Positions 23,523-33,170 are shown, counted from the first letter of the stretch. The stretch is 37,202 nucleotides of DNA from Bacteroidales bacterium (GCA_012523265.1 JAAYIU010000150.1:1-37202); one strand, 5' to 3'. Made by a program: numbers and translations. Notes: generated from the sequence alone by a model not told the origin.

Positions 23523-24767
23523 ATGAAAAAGAAACTTCTCATCACCCTGGGTGTAGCCGTGCTGCTGTTGGCTGCTACCTGGTATTTTGCCCGAACGGAA
23601 TCGGCTGCAACAACTACGCTGAGCGTGCCTGTGCGACAGGGTATTTTCGAAGTGGCGGTGGTAACCACCGGCGAACTGGAGGCAAAACAATCCGAGAACA
23701 TCTATGGCCCCGAAAACCTGCGCAGCATCCAGATTTGGAGCGAGATAAAGATCAACGAACTGATCCCGGAAGGAACTGTGGTGGATTCGGGCGATTTTGT
23801 TGCTTCCCTCGACCAGACAGAAGTGGTGAGTAAGCTCAAAGACCTGGAGAACGAACTCGACAAACTCGAATCGCAATACACCAAAACCATGCTCGACACC
23901 TCGCTCAACATGCGCAGTGCCCGCAATGAACTGGTGAATCTGAAGTTTGCTATGGAAGAGGCACAGATAGCAGTAGATCAGTCCAAATTTGAGCCACCGG
24001 CCACACAGCGGCAGGCGGTGATCAGCCGCGACAAAGCGCAACGCACTTACGATCAGGCTGTAGAAAACTATGTGCTGAAAGATGAAAAAGCACAGGCCGA
24101 GATGCAGGAAGTGGCTGCCACGCTGGATCAGGCACGACGCAAAAAAGACCGCATGGTGCAGATTTTAGGAACCTTTACGGTGTATGCTCCCAAGCCGGGC
24201 ATGGTAATTTACCAGCGCGACTGGCGTGGGAAAAAAACTCAAACCGGCTCCTCCATTTCGCCCTGGGATAACACCGTGGCGGTGCTCCCCGACCTGAGCA
24301 AGATGATCTCCAAAACCTATGTGAATGAGATCGACATCTCTAAAGTGCAAAAAGGACAACCCGTGCGCATCACCATCGATGCTTTTCCCGAAAGGCAATA
24401 CTCCGGCATCGTGGACGAGGTGGCCAACATCGGCCAGCAGATGCAGGGTTCCGACGCCAAAGTTTTTGAAGTGGTCATCAACGTGAACCAATCCGATACC
24501 ATTATGCGCCCCTCCATGACCACCAAAAACGAAATTATCACCGCCGCTTTCGACAACGTGCTGGCCCTGCCCATTGATGCGGTGCACAGCAACGACACGC
24601 TCACTTTTGTTTTTATTAATAAAGGAAACTACGTGGTGCGTAAAGAGGTGAAAACCGCTGCCAGCAACGAAAACGAGATCGTTATTACCGAAGGCCTCGA
24701 AGCTGGCGAGGAGGTGCTGCTCTCGATTCCCGAAAATCCTGATGACCTCAAATTGATAACGCTATAA
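23523..24767 (+). CDS. HlyD/MacA-type periplasmic adaptor subunit
   Basis: Membrane-fusion adaptors bridge an inner-membrane ABC or RND pump to a TolC channel. The 414-residue protein has one N-terminal membrane helix (about 4-20) and a split lipoyl/barrel domain. A coiled-coil hairpin runs about 100-220 (LKDLENELDKLESQY, then QAEMQEVAATLDQARRKKD). The second barrel half contains FTVYAPKPGMVIY, and the C-terminal domain ends in ITEGLEAGEEVLLSIPEN. It is followed after 17 bases by a MacB-like permease gene, so they should be co-translated from one transcript. Confidence 0.9.
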   Translation: MKKKLLITLGVAVLLLAATWYFARTESAATTTLSVPVRQGIFEVAVVTTGELEAKQSENIYGPENLRSIQIWSEIKINELIPEGTVVDSGDFVASLDQTEVVSKLKDLENELDKLESQYTKTMLDTSLNMRSARNELVNLKFAMEEAQIAVDQSKFEPPATQRQAVISRDKAQRTYDQAVENYVLKDEKAQAEMQEVAATLDQARRKKDRMVQILGTFTVYAPKPGMVIYQRDWRGKKTQTGSSISPWDNTVAVLPDLSKMISKTYVNEIDISKVQKGQPVRITIDAFPERQYSGIVDEVANIGQQMQGSDAKVFEVVINVNQSDTIMRPSMTTKNEIITAAFDNVLALPIDAVHSNDTLTFVFINKGNYVVRKEVKTAASNENEIVITEGLEAGEEVLLSIPENPDDLKLITL

Positions 24768-24784
24768 ATCTCCGCCCGCTGATC

Positions 24785-26113
24785 TTGAAACGACATTTGC
24801 ACAACCTCAACTCGGCCATAGAGGCAGTATTTGCCAACAAATTCCGTTCGATACTCACCGCGCTGGGAATCATTTTCGGGGTGGCTGCCGTAATTGCTAT
24901 GATGGCCATCGGCAACGGAGCGCAACAGGAAATTCTGGAACAGATAAAAATGGTAGGTGTTAATAATATCGTTATCACACCCATAATAGAAAAAGACGAA
25001 AATGATGGTACCGCTGAGGCGGAAAGTGAAAATGGCAGCGCCGGCAACAGGAAGAAATATATTCCGGGCCTTACTTTGCAGGATGCTGAAAGCCTGCAGC
25101 AAGTGATCCCTGGCATCGGGCTGGTAAGCCCCGAGGTAGTTTACAACGCTTTTGCTGTGACGGCAGGAACGCGCAGCCAGGTAAAATTTTCGGGCGTTAC
25201 GCCTGCATTTTTCGAGGTGTTCAGCCTGGATTTGATGCAGGGAGAAATGTTCAGTCATTATCAAATAGAAAACGGACAGCCGGTATGCATTATCGGGCCG
25301 GAAGTGCGGGCCAAATTTTTTAAAAAAGAAAGCCCGCTGGGCAAACGGCTCAAGTGCGGTGATGTGTGGCTGGAGGTGATCGGTGTGCTCAAAAGCCGCG
25401 AGGTTTCGCAAAGTGCTTCCAAAGAGCTGGGCGTGAGCGAATTTAACAATTCGGTGTTTGTGCCAGTAAAAACCATCCTGATGCGCTACCGCGACCGTTC
25501 GTTGATAACCCAGGCCATGCTCATGAATACCGGCGATGGCCAGGCCACCACCAGCCAAAACCGCAACCAGCTCGACAAGATCATCCTGCAGGTTACCGAC
25601 AGCGAAAAAATGACTGCCACTGCTGCTGTTGTAAAACGCGTCCTGAAGCGCCGCCACGCCGGGGAAGAGAATTTCGAGATTAAAATACCAGAACTCCTGC
25701 TTAAACAGGAACAGCGTACCAAAGACATTTTCAACATCGTGCTGGGCGCTATTGCCAGCATCTCGCTCATTGTGGGCGGCATCGGTATTATGAACATCAT
25801 GCTGGCCTCGGTGATGGAGCGCATCCGTGAGATCGGCGTACGCATGGCCATGGGTGCTCGTCGCACCGACATCATCTTCCAGTTTATCGCCGAAGCTACG
25901 CTCATCAGCATCACCGGCGGGTTTATCGGCGTAATACTGGGCGTTATTCTGGCCAAAGTCATCATGCAGATCACCGGAATTTTAACCATCATTTCGATGC
26001 TCTCGATCGTGGTTTCTTTTGGTGTGTCGGCTACTGTCGGTATCGTGTTTGGGCTGATGCCGGCGCGCAAGGCTGCCCGCCAGGATCCGGTGACGTCGCT
26101 GCGCCACGATTGA
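24785..26113 (+). CDS. MacB/FtsX-family ABC transporter permease (no ATPase domain)
   Basis: The product has 442 residues from a TTG start at 24785; the first in-frame ATG lies well inside the first membrane helix. It has an N-terminal helix (RSILTALGIIFGVAAVIAMMAIGNGA), a periplasmic MacB_PCD domain (about 50-290) and the FtsX domain. The latter has three helices starting IVLGAIASISLIVGGIGIMNIM and contains RIREIGVRMAMGARR. MacB of E. coli carries its own ATPase domain; this protein does not. No separate ATPase gene lies beside it. The organisation suggests a tripartite exporter with the adaptor before it and the TolC-type gene after it. Confidence 0.92.
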   Translation: MKRHLHNLNSAIEAVFANKFRSILTALGIIFGVAAVIAMMAIGNGAQQEILEQIKMVGVNNIVITPIIEKDENDGTAEAESENGSAGNRKKYIPGLTLQDAESLQQVIPGIGLVSPEVVYNAFAVTAGTRSQVKFSGVTPAFFEVFSLDLMQGEMFSHYQIENGQPVCIIGPEVRAKFFKKESPLGKRLKCGDVWLEVIGVLKSREVSQSASKELGVSEFNNSVFVPVKTILMRYRDRSLITQAMLMNTGDGQATTSQNRNQLDKIILQVTDSEKMTATAAVVKRVLKRRHAGEENFEIKIPELLLKQEQRTKDIFNIVLGAIASISLIVGGIGIMNIMLASVMERIREIGVRMAMGARRTDIIFQFIAEATLISITGGFIGVILGVILAKVIMQITGILTIISMLSIVVSFGVSATVGIVFGLMPARKAARQDPVTSLRHD

Positions 26114-26170
26114 TGAAAACGGCTGCGGGATGGGATTGAAAAATTTGGTTCTGATATAAAATATTGGGAC

Positions 26171-26360
26171 AGGTTGCTCACTAACCCCGGTCTTTAGGCC
26201 AGGGGGTAAAAAAACAAAAGTATCTCAGTGGGCTTTAGCCCAAATAAATAGCGTGCTATGGGAAGTAGATTTAAAGATATCGATGTAAAAATAGTGCGGG
26301 CTAAAGCCCGCCGGTTTCTGTCAGTGCTTTCTTGACCCCGCTCTAAAGAGCAGGGTTATT
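26171..26360. repeat. Interspersed two-hairpin repeat R1, copy c (longest)
   Basis: This copy contains CTAACCCCGGTCTTTAGGCC, TCAGTGGGCTTTAGCCCAAA, then GATGTAAAAATAGTGCGGGC with a further hairpin GCGGGCTAAAGCCCGC, and a CCCGCTCTAAAGAGCAGGG-like hairpin. The 309-base gap between permease and TolC genes holds this element and nothing else I can name. The 3' block is shared with copy a, so the full element is about 180 bases. Confidence 0.82.
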
Positions 26361-26422
26361 GAGATGTTACAGATGAGCTTCACACAATAAAAAATATCAG
26401 AGCCAATATTTTTATAAAAAAG

Positions 26423-27904
26423 ATGATAAAAAAAGGGAACATTCTTATTGTAATAATGCTGATGGCCTTCAGTACCGGAATGTCGGGACAGGTGGCCAGG
26501 CGCTCCTTTACACTTGAGGAGGTGATCGATTTGGCGCAGCAGCAGTCGCCCGACGCACTGCTGGCCAAGAACCGGTTTTTGAAAGCCTTTTGGGAGATGC
26601 GTACCTCCGAAGCACGTCTGTTGCCGCAACTGGCTTTGGATGCTACCGTGCCCAGCTACAACCGCAGCATCATCAAGGTGACGCAACCCGATGGCTCCGA
26701 CGCTTTTCGCGAGATATCACAAATGACAACTTCGGCAGCGTTGGGAATTTCTAAAAATGTAGGGCTTACGGGCGGTAATATTTTTATGCAGTCGCGCTTG
26801 CAGCGCATCGACTATCTGGCTGCTGACTCCTCGGCCTGGGCCAGCGACCCGCTGGTGATTGGCTATCAGCAAGACATCTTCACCTTCAACCCCTACAAAT
26901 GGTCAAAACGTATCGACCCGATAAAATACCGCGAAGCCAAACGGCAATATCTCGAAGATGTGCAGCAAATTGCCATCACTGCCACCAACTATTTCTTTAA
27001 CCTGTTGGTAAGTCAGGAGCGTCAAAAAATTGAAGAACAAAAAGAAGCCAACTACGACACACTTTATAAAATTGGTATCGGACGTTTTAATCTTGGAAAA
27101 ATCGCCGAAAACGATCTGCTTCAACTCGAGTTGAGTTACCTGCAGGCGCAGGCGGCGGTAGAGAGCAACCAAACAGAAACCCAGAACCGCATGTTTCAGC
27201 TCAAGTCGTATTTGCGGATGCAGGACGATACGCCCATAGAGCTGGTGCTGCCGGTAGAAGAGATTGCCTTTTTTGATGTCGCTGTGCAGCAAGCCACCCT
27301 TTTGGCGCTCACCAACAGCTCTACGGCACTGGCTTTTGATCGGCGCCTGCTGGAAGCCGATCGCGACGTAAACTATGCACAAACCACCGAGCGATTTAGT
27401 GCAAAACTCTTTGCCCAATACGGACTTACGCAAAGTGCCGAAAATTTTGACGATGCTTTCCGATCTCCACAGGATCAGCAGGTAGTATCGCTGGGCTTGA
27501 CCATACCCATCGTTGACTGGGGGCTGGCCAAAGGACGCATCAAGATTGCCGAATCGGACCGCGAGATAGTGCGCACCTCCATAGAGCAGGAGCGCATCGA
27601 CTTTGAGCAAAATGTATATCTGCAGGTGCAAAATTTTATGATGCAGCAACGCCAGCTCGCCATCGCCGCCAAGGCCGACACAGTAGCGCGCAAAAGTTTT
27701 GAAATTGCCAAGCAACGCTACCTGATCGATAAAATCGACATCATCAACCTGCGCGACGCTCAGTCGAGCAACGACAACGCTACCATCAGTTTTATCCGCA
27801 GCCTGCAGGATTATTGGCTCAACTATTACCAACTACGCAAGCTCACCCTCTTCGACTTTAGAGAAAACCAGGAAATTTCTATCGACTTCGAGAAGCTGCG
27901 GTAA
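26423..27904 (+). CDS. TolC-family outer-membrane efflux protein
   Basis: TolC-type proteins form trimeric channels through the outer membrane and periplasm. The 493-residue protein has a signal peptide (MIKKGNILIVIMLMAFSTGMSGQ) and opens with SFTLEEVIDLAQQQSPDALLAKNRF, the usual first helix. Two OEP repeats follow, and the second begins at about residue 290. RYLIDKIDIINLRDAQ near 430-446 is the conserved late motif. It probably serves the adaptor and permease encoded upstream, although a 309-base repeat-bearing gap separates them. Confidence 0.92.
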   Translation: MIKKGNILIVIMLMAFSTGMSGQVARRSFTLEEVIDLAQQQSPDALLAKNRFLKAFWEMRTSEARLLPQLALDATVPSYNRSIIKVTQPDGSDAFREISQMTTSAALGISKNVGLTGGNIFMQSRLQRIDYLAADSSAWASDPLVIGYQQDIFTFNPYKWSKRIDPIKYREAKRQYLEDVQQIAITATNYFFNLLVSQERQKIEEQKEANYDTLYKIGIGRFNLGKIAENDLLQLELSYLQAQAAVESNQTETQNRMFQLKSYLRMQDDTPIELVLPVEEIAFFDVAVQQATLLALTNSSTALAFDRRLLEADRDVNYAQTTERFSAKLFAQYGLTQSAENFDDAFRSPQDQQVVSLGLTIPIVDWGLAKGRIKIAESDREIVRTSIEQERIDFEQNVYLQVQNFMMQQRQLAIAAKADTVARKSFEIAKQRYLIDKIDIINLRDAQSSNDNATISFIRSLQDYWLNYYQLRKLTLFDFRENQEISIDFEKLR

Positions 27905-27958
27905 ACTTTTGCAAGCCATTGCAGCCATTCCGCGGATGCGAAAAACGAGAAATTGTCT

Positions 27959-27966
27959 TATTTTTG
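27959..27966 (+). promoter_or_regulatory. -7 box of glyA
   Basis: TATTTTTG followed by CC matches TAnnTTTG and lies 48 bases before the glyA ATG. No TTG is found at the expected distance upstream. Confidence 0.45.
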
Positions 27967-28014
27967 CCCGCAGTAAAACATTAATAATTAACACACTAAT
28001 AAAACGCATTGAAG

Positions 28015-29295
28015 ATGAAAAGAGATACCCGGGTTTTTGATATCATCCGCCTGGAGCGCGAGCGCCAGATGAAAGGCATTGAGCTGATCGCCAGCGAGAA
28101 CTTTGTAAGCGAGCAGGTGCTTGAAGCGATGGGATCGGTGATGACGAATAAATACGCCGAGGGCTATCCCGGCAAACGTTATTACGGCGGCTGCGAATTT
28201 GTGGATATGACCGAGCAACTGGCCATCGACCGCGCCAAAGAACTTTTCGGCGCCGAGTACGCCAACGTGCAGCCCCACTCGGGTGCACAGGCCAACATGG
28301 CTGTATTTTTGACCTGCCTCAAACCAGGCGACACCTTTATGGGTCTCGACCTGGCACATGGTGGCCACCTGTCGCATGGCTCACCGGTTAACTCATCGGG
28401 AATTTTATATAACCCGGTGTCGTATGGTGTGGTGAAAGAAACCGGCCGCGTGGACTACGACCAGATGGAGAAAACGGCACTGGCTGAGAAACCAAAACTC
28501 ATCATCGCCGGAGCGTCGGCCTACTCACGCGACTGGGATTACAAACGCATGCGCCAGATTGCCGACCAGGTGGGCGCGCTGCTGATGGCCGACATCGCGC
28601 ATCCGGCAGGTCTCATTGCCAAAGGCGTGCTCAACGATCCGTTGCCCCACTGCCACATCGTGACCACCACCACACACAAAACCCTGCGCGGCCCACGTGG
28701 CGGCATGATTCTGATGGGACAGGACTTCGACAACCCGTGGGGCCTGGCCACCAAAAAAGGCGAGATAAAACCCATGTCGATGCTGCTCAACTCTGCCGTT
28801 TTCCCGGGAATTCAGGGTGGCCCGCTGGAGCACGTTATTGCTTCCAAAGCTGTGGCTTACGGCGAAGCGCTCACCGACGAATACATGCGCTACATCCTTC
28901 AGGTGAAAAAGAATGCACACCTCATGTCGAAAGCTTTTGTAGAGCGCGGCTACCATGTGATCTCCGAAGGTACCGACAACCACCTGATGCTTATCGACCT
29001 GCGCAGCAAATTCCCGGAGATTACCGGACGGCAGGTAGAAGACGTGCTGGGCAAAGCCGACATCACCGTGAACAAAAATATGGTGCCTTTCGACAGCCGC
29101 AGCCCCTTCCAGACTTCCGGCCTGCGCATCGGAACGCCGGCCATCACCACCCGCGGCCTCAAAGAAGAACACATGGAGCCCATCGTGGAGCTGATCGACC
29201 GCGTGATCTCTGACCACGAAAATGAGAAAACCATCAACGAGGCAAAAGCTGAGGTGAATAAGATGATGATGCAGTTCCCGCTGTTTGCCGATTAA
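28015..29295 (+). CDS. glyA: Serine hydroxymethyltransferase
   Basis: This PLP enzyme interconverts serine and glycine and charges tetrahydrofolate with one-carbon units. ATG 28015 is preferred to a TTG two codons earlier because the family begins M(K)RD..VFD. The 426-residue product has IELIASENF (22-30), QPHSGAQAN (86-94), [10 protein letters not shown] (191-200) and the PLP-binding Lys222 in [14 protein letters not shown]. All are intact and length is typical. A terminator follows. Confidence 0.97.
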   Translation: MKRDTRVFDIIRLERERQMKGIELIASENFVSEQVLEAMGSVMTNKYAEGYPGKRYYGGCEFVDMTEQLAIDRAKELFGAEYANVQPHSGAQANMAVFLTCLKPGDTFMGLDLAHGGHLSHGSPVNSSGILYNPVSYGVVKETGRVDYDQMEKTALAEKPKLIIAGASAYSRDWDYKRMRQIADQVGALLMADIAHPAGLIAKGVLNDPLPHCHIVTTTTHKTLRGPRGGMILMGQDFDNPWGLATKKGEIKPMSMLLNSAVFPGIQGGPLEHVIASKAVAYGEALTDEYMRYILQVKKNAHLMSKAFVERGYHVISEGTDNHLMLIDLRSKFPEITGRQVEDVLGKADITVNKNMVPFDSRSPFQTSGLRIGTPAITTRGLKEEHMEPIVELIDRVISDHENEKTINEAKAEVNKMMMQFPLFAD

Positions 29296-29326
29296 ATTCA
29301 GATTAAAAACTCCATTTTAATAAATG

Positions 29327-29366
29327 AAAAGTCGTTCATGGTCAATTGTGAGCGACTTTTTCTTTA
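29327..29366 (+). terminator. Terminator of glyA
   Basis: AAAAGTCG (29327-29334) pairs with CGACTTTT (29353-29360) around an 18-base loop, and the T-run TTTTTCTTT follows. It lies about 30 bases after the glyA stop codon. Confidence 0.6.
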
Positions 29367-29441
29367 AAAAATAATCCTGTTTGAACAAGAGCTTTGATAT
29401 TCTGTTGTTTCACCAATTAAAAACTAAATCCGTAACTTTTA

Positions 29442-30398
29442 ATGAAAAAAACCTTACTTCTGTTGGCGGTGTTTGTGCCCGTCGCATTGGCCGCCCAAAA
29501 CACTCCTGATTCCTTGCAAAAATGGAAAATTAGTGGAGTGACCAGTTTAACACTAAACCAGGCAAGTTTCTCCAACTGGACTTCCGGTGGCGAAAACTCC
29601 GTTGCTGTTTCGGCCCTTGGGAAACTCTTTGCTGACTACACCCATGGCAACTTCTCTAACAACAATGCCCTTACGCTAAAATATGGCATGCTCAAAAAAG
29701 AGAGCGACGACCATGCGCGCAAGAGTGAGGACCTCATCGAGCTGATCTCGCAGTTCAACCAGAAGTTTTCGAAAGATTGGAGCGCCACCGGGCAACTCAA
29801 TTTCAACACACAGTTTGCCAATGGCTACACCTATCCCGACGACAGCACGGTGGTTTCTAAATTTATGTCGCCGGCTTATCTTACCATTGCGCCTGGTTTG
29901 CTTTACAAGCCAGTGGAGTATTTCAGCATACTGATGACACCCATAACGGCACGCACCATCTTTGTGCTGGATCAGGATCTGGCCGACGTGGGTGCTTATG
30001 GTGTGGATGCGGCTACGTATGACAGCATCGACGGTGTGCGCGTAAAGACCGATGATGGCAAGAATGTAAAACTGAAATTGGGTGCCTTTGTTGAATTTTA
30101 TTTTAAAAAAGAGATTAAAACCGACCTGACGCTGGAATCGCGGCTCAATCTTTTCTACAACTATTTGCAGGATGATAACCTGCCCGACGATAAGCTGCCT
30201 CTTGATCTGAACTGGCAGACCTTTTTCAATTATAAACTTAACAAGTGGTTTTCGGCCAATCTGTTTGTGCATGTGGCTTACATGCCGGGCGATGTGTTTA
30301 TCGACCGGGATGTGTTGAGCGGTAAAAACAAGCCTCTTCCCAACGAAAAACTCCAGCTACTGCAGACCTTCGGGCTGGGGTTTGCATATAATTTTTAA
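29442..30398 (+). CDS. DUF3078 family exported protein
   Basis: This 318-residue protein has a signal peptide ([19 protein letters not shown]). The DUF3078 opening follows: [19 protein letters not shown], then SGGENS (about 28-55). The rest alternates short strands with aromatic residues and ends in GLGFAYNF, a terminal Phe typical of outer-membrane beta-barrels. I infer an outer-membrane barrel; the molecular role of the family is not known to me. It is followed after 31 bases by mscL. Confidence 0.85.
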   Translation: MKKTLLLLAVFVPVALAAQNTPDSLQKWKISGVTSLTLNQASFSNWTSGGENSVAVSALGKLFADYTHGNFSNNNALTLKYGMLKKESDDHARKSEDLIELISQFNQKFSKDWSATGQLNFNTQFANGYTYPDDSTVVSKFMSPAYLTIAPGLLYKPVEYFSILMTPITARTIFVLDQDLADVGAYGVDAATYDSIDGVRVKTDDGKNVKLKLGAFVEFYFKKEIKTDLTLESRLNLFYNYLQDDNLPDDKLPLDLNWQTFFNYKLNKWFSANLFVHVAYMPGDVFIDRDVLSGKNKPLPNEKLQLLQTFGLGFAYNF

Positions 30399-30429
30399 TC
30401 ACTTTACAAATTATCAAACACCTATCGTT

Positions 30430-30828
30430 ATGAGCTTAATTAAAGAATTCAAACAATTTGCCATGCGGGGCAACGTGATCGACCTTGCTGTGGCGGTGAT
30501 CATTGGTGCCGCATTTGGCAAAATCGTCAGCTCTTTCGTAGCCGATGTGCTGATGCCTCCGTTAGGATTTCTTTTGGGCGGAGCTGATTTTACTGACCTC
30601 CAGATTGTTCTTCAGGAGGCGCAGGGCGAAATAGCCGCGGTAACCCTTAATTATGGAAGTTTCATACAAACGGTTGTGGATTTCCTTATCGTCGCGGCTT
30701 CCATCTTTTTGGTGATTAAAGCGATAACTTCGGCAAAGAAAAAAGAACCTGCCGCACCCCCGCCATCTCCTATTCCTACCAAGGAAGAAGAGCTGCTGAG
30801 AGAGATCAGGGATCTGCTCAAAAAATAA
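30430..30828 (+). CDS. mscL: Large-conductance mechanosensitive channel
   Basis: MscL is an inner-membrane pentamer that opens under membrane tension to release solutes. ATG 30430 gives the canonical start [21 protein letters not shown]; an upstream in-frame ATG at 30382 lies inside the previous gene and is rejected. The 132-residue product has helix 1 ([20 protein letters not shown]), a periplasmic loop and helix 2 ([21 protein letters not shown]). The Pro-rich linker and C-terminal helical bundle ([14 protein letters not shown]) complete it. It sits beside an MscS-type gene, giving an osmotic-safety pair. Confidence 0.96.
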   Translation: MSLIKEFKQFAMRGNVIDLAVAVIIGAAFGKIVSSFVADVLMPPLGFLLGGADFTDLQIVLQEAQGEIAAVTLNYGSFIQTVVDFLIVAASIFLVIKAITSAKKKEPAAPPPSPIPTKEEELLREIRDLLKK

Positions 30829-30850
30829 CAATAAAGAAATAATTTATCTG

Positions 30851-30882
30851 AGCCGTTCCAAAACCAGGAGCGGCTTTTCTTT
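30851..30882 (+). terminator. Terminator of mscL
   Basis: AGCCGTTCC (30851-30859) pairs with GGAGCGGCT (30867-30875), nine pairs including one G-U. TTTTCTTT follows directly. It lies 22 bases after the mscL stop. Confidence 0.7.
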
Positions 30883-30949
30883 ACAAGGTCGGCGACTTTT
30901 TCTGTGCCTTGTAATCATTTGTTTATTTAAAAACTAAAATTTACTAAAC

Positions 30950-31768
30950 ATGAAAAATTTCGATTTCAATTTTGAAAGCATTGCAGCACTGGCAATTACT
31001 TATGGGCTAAAATTGCTGTTGGCCATCTTTACATTAATTGTAGGCCTTTGGGTGATTAAAAAAATCATGCGCACGTTGGGCAAAGCCATGGAGCGTCGCA
31101 ACATCGACGCGACGCTGCGTCAGTTTGCACATTCGGTGTTGGGCGTCTTGCTCAAGATCCTGCTTATCATCAGTGTGATTTCGATGGTAGGCATAGAGAT
31201 GACCTCCTTTGTAGCTATTCTTGCAGCAGCCAGTCTGGCCATAGGGATGGCTCTGTCGGGGACCCTGCAAAACTTCGCCGGCGGGGTGATCATCGTGCTC
31301 TTCAAGCCTTTCAAGGTGGGTGATTTTATTAATGCACAAGGTTTTACGGGAACTGTGCGCGAAATCCAGATCTTTAACACCATCATCAAAACTACCGATA
31401 ACGTGACGGTAATCGTACCCAACGGGCCGCTGTCGACCAATGCGGTGACCAATTATTCATTAGAGCCGCAGCGTCGCACCGAAATGGTATTTGGCATCGG
31501 CTATGGTGACGACATCGACAAAGCCCGCGACATCATCAAAGCAGTGATAGCAGCCGATGCTCGCATCCTGAAGGATCCCGAACCTTTTGTTGCCGTTACA
31601 GAGCTTGCCGATAGTTCGGTGAACATTACAGTGCGGCTTTGGGCAGAGTCTTCAAATCTCTGGGGAATGCGCTTCGATTTTATCGAAAACGTCAAGAAAG
31701 CTTTCGACCGCGAGGGCATCTCTATTCCATTCCCGCAAAGGGATGTACATGTGTTTCAGGAGAAGTAA
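30950..31768 (+). CDS. MscS-family small-conductance mechanosensitive channel
   Basis: This tension-gated inner-membrane heptamer has 272 residues, close to E. coli MscS. Helix 1 (about 12-36), helix 2 (about 62-83) and the pore helix 3 with small residues (AAASLAIGMALSGTLQNFAGGVIIVLF) are present. KPFKVGDFI and the beta domain with IFNTIIKTTDNVTVIVPNGPL follow. The C-terminal alpha/beta domain ends ISIPFPQRDVHVFQEK. It has its own terminator. Confidence 0.94.
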   Translation: MKNFDFNFESIAALAITYGLKLLLAIFTLIVGLWVIKKIMRTLGKAMERRNIDATLRQFAHSVLGVLLKILLIISVISMVGIEMTSFVAILAAASLAIGMALSGTLQNFAGGVIIVLFKPFKVGDFINAQGFTGTVREIQIFNTIIKTTDNVTVIVPNGPLSTNAVTNYSLEPQRRTEMVFGIGYGDDIDKARDIIKAVIAADARILKDPEPFVAVTELADSSVNITVRLWAESSNLWGMRFDFIENVKKAFDREGISIPFPQRDVHVFQEK

Positions 31769-31788
31769 GGCTGTGGCCACAAGAAATC

Positions 31789-31827
31789 AAAAAATCCATC
31801 CCTTAAAAGGGATGGATTTTTTTTTGT
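31789..31827 (+). terminator. Terminator of the MscS-type gene
   Basis: AAAAATCCATCCCTT pairs perfectly with AAGGGATGGATTTTT around two bases, and more T residues follow. It is strong in both directions and lies between convergent genes, so it may also end the minus-strand GreA/Rnk-type transcript. Confidence 0.85.
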
Positions 31828-31902
31828 AATAATTTCTAAAACTGCGATATGTAGCGTAGGAATGTGTTGGCTGCGGGAGTCTATTACGCCGATTGGCGGC
31901 AT

Positions 31903-32313
31903 TTACAATTGGTAATCGCCGGCTGCCTCGGGTTGGTAAACGATCTGCTCAATTTTTAGTTTGGTGAGGCCGCCCGGAACCACCCATTCTACCTCGTCGC
32001 CCACTTTATAGCCGATGAGAGCGGTGGCGATAGGCGAAAAGATGGATCTCTTCTGTTCTTTAAAATTAGCCTGGTCGGGGTAAACGAGCTGAAATTGCAC
32101 TTCCTTCTTGGTGTTCAGGAAGCTTACCTTAACGATCGAATTCATGGTGACCACATCAGACGGGATGTCCTGCGGTTCCCTTACCTGCGCGTTTTCAAGC
32201 TCCTCCAAAAGCTTTTCCGACTCGGCGGCATTTATCGATCTTAGTTGTCGCGCTTGCTCTATATATTTTTTGATACGTCCATAATCCAGACGATTCACGA
32301 TTAAACCTTTCAT
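31903..32313 (-). CDS. GreA/GreB-family protein (Rnk-like)
   Basis: The C-terminal FKBP-like domain of Gre factors binds RNA polymerase. The 136-residue product from ATG 32313 has a short helical N-terminus (LRSINAAESEKLLEELENAQVR). The GreA/B C-domain contains VTMNSIVKVSFLNTKKEVQFQLVYP and SPIATALIGYKVGDEVEWVVPGG. The long coiled coil of true GreA is reduced, which fits the Rnk-like group. An upstream TTG overlaps the -7 box and is rejected as start. Whether it cleaves backtracked RNA or only competes for polymerase cannot be told. Confidence 0.85.
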   Translation of the reverse strand: MKGLIVNRLDYGRIKKYIEQARQLRSINAAESEKLLEELENAQVREPQDIPSDVVTMNSIVKVSFLNTKKEVQFQLVYPDQANFKEQKRSIFSPIATALIGYKVGDEVEWVVPGGLTKLKIEQIVYQPEAAGDYQL

Positions 32314-32346
32314 AGTAGTGTTTTTTACTATTTCAACAAAACCGAA

Positions 32347-32373
32347 CAAAAGTACCCAATGTTTTTATTCCAA
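32347..32373 (-). promoter_or_regulatory. Promoter of the GreA/Rnk-like gene
   Basis: On the minus strand TTG (32373-32371) and TACTTTTG (32354-32347) are 16 bases apart, one short of the usual range. The ATG lies 33 bases downstream. Confidence 0.55.
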
Positions 32374-32466
32374 TCATATTTTTTATAAAAAAAGCAGGTT
32401 TTAATAAAATGTGGGAACAAATTATTGGGTGTCCATAAAGTAAGGTTTATTAGGGAAGTCCATAGC

Positions 32467-32510
32467 CCGGGCATTTATGTCCGTGGCCCAGGCATTTATG
32501 CCTGGGACTC
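32467..32510. repeat. Tandem hairpins at the end of the response-regulator gene
   Basis: CCCGGGCATTTATGTCCGTGG and CCCAGGCATTTATGCCTGGG stand head to tail. The second has a perfect stem CCAGGCAT/ATGCCTGG (32488-32505). The last codons and TAA stop of the minus-strand regulator gene fall inside it. Confidence 0.75.
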
Positions 32511-33170
32511 ATTTTGTGTTAATCCTTGTTTCATGGCGTATTTTATCAGCCCTACTACATTTTTGGTATTGGTTTTCGTAAAGATGTTGCGCCGGTGGGT
32601 TTCTACGGTTCGGATGCTGATGAAGAGTTTTTCGGCAATTTTGTCGTTTGAAAATTCGCGCAGCATCAGTTGGAGGATTTCCTTTTCGCGCGGGGTGAGC
32701 AGTTGCGATTCGTACTCACGATTTTGGCGTGTGGAGCGGCGTTGGCTGAAGTCGTCCATGAGAATATCCTGCACTTTGCTGCCGAGGTAGCGCTGGCCGC
32801 GTGCCACTGTTTGCAGGGCGTCGAGCACCTCGTTCATGTTGGCTTTCTTGAGCAGGTACCCCGAAGCGCCTGCGTCGATCATGTCGGCAATGATGTCGAT
32901 TTCGTCGTGCATGGTGAGCGCCAGGACTTTTACGTCAGGATATTTTTCTTTGATCATCCGTGTGATTTCGATTCCGGAATGTCCGGGCATGCTGATATCC
33001 ATAATAATCACATCCACCTGATGCTGGTCGATAAAATCAAGCGCCTCCTGCATGGTGTTGGCGCCCCCGGCAAATTGCACCGTTTCTTCGTCTTGCAAAA
33101 TCGACTTCATGCCGTCGATGATAATCTGGTGATCATCAACCACCAGCACTTGAATAGGTTTCTGACACAT
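32496..33170 (-). CDS. NarL/LuxR-family response regulator
   Basis: This two-component output protein has 224 residues. The receiver domain (about 5-125) has the acidic pocket Asp12/Asp13, phospho-acceptor Asp58 in IIMDISMPG and the conserved Lys109 in YLLKKA. The C-terminal LuxR helix-turn-helix (about 155-215) reads LTPREKEILQLMLREFSNDKIAEKLFISIRTVETHRRNIF in outline. The gene overlaps the end of the kinase gene by 35 bases, a sign of tight co-expression. The terminal residues ESQA come from a hairpin repeat and are probably not native. Candidate target sites lie upstream of the kinase gene. Confidence 0.95.
   Translation of the reverse strand: MCQKPIQVLVVDDHQIIIDGMKSILQDEETVQFAGGANTMQEALDFIDQHQVDVIIMDISMPGHSGIEITRMIKEKYPDVKVLALTMHDEIDIIADMIDAGASGYLLKKANMNEVLDALQTVARGQRYLGSKVQDILMDDFSQRRSTRQNREYESQLLTPREKEILQLMLREFSNDKIAEKLFISIRTVETHRRNIFTKTNTKNVVGLIKYAMKQGLTQNESQA

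Noticed and set aside
30382-30429. Longer MscL N-terminus from the upstream in-frame ATG
   Set aside because: It would overlap the DUF3078 gene and add a non-homologous leader before the canonical [10 protein letters not shown] start.
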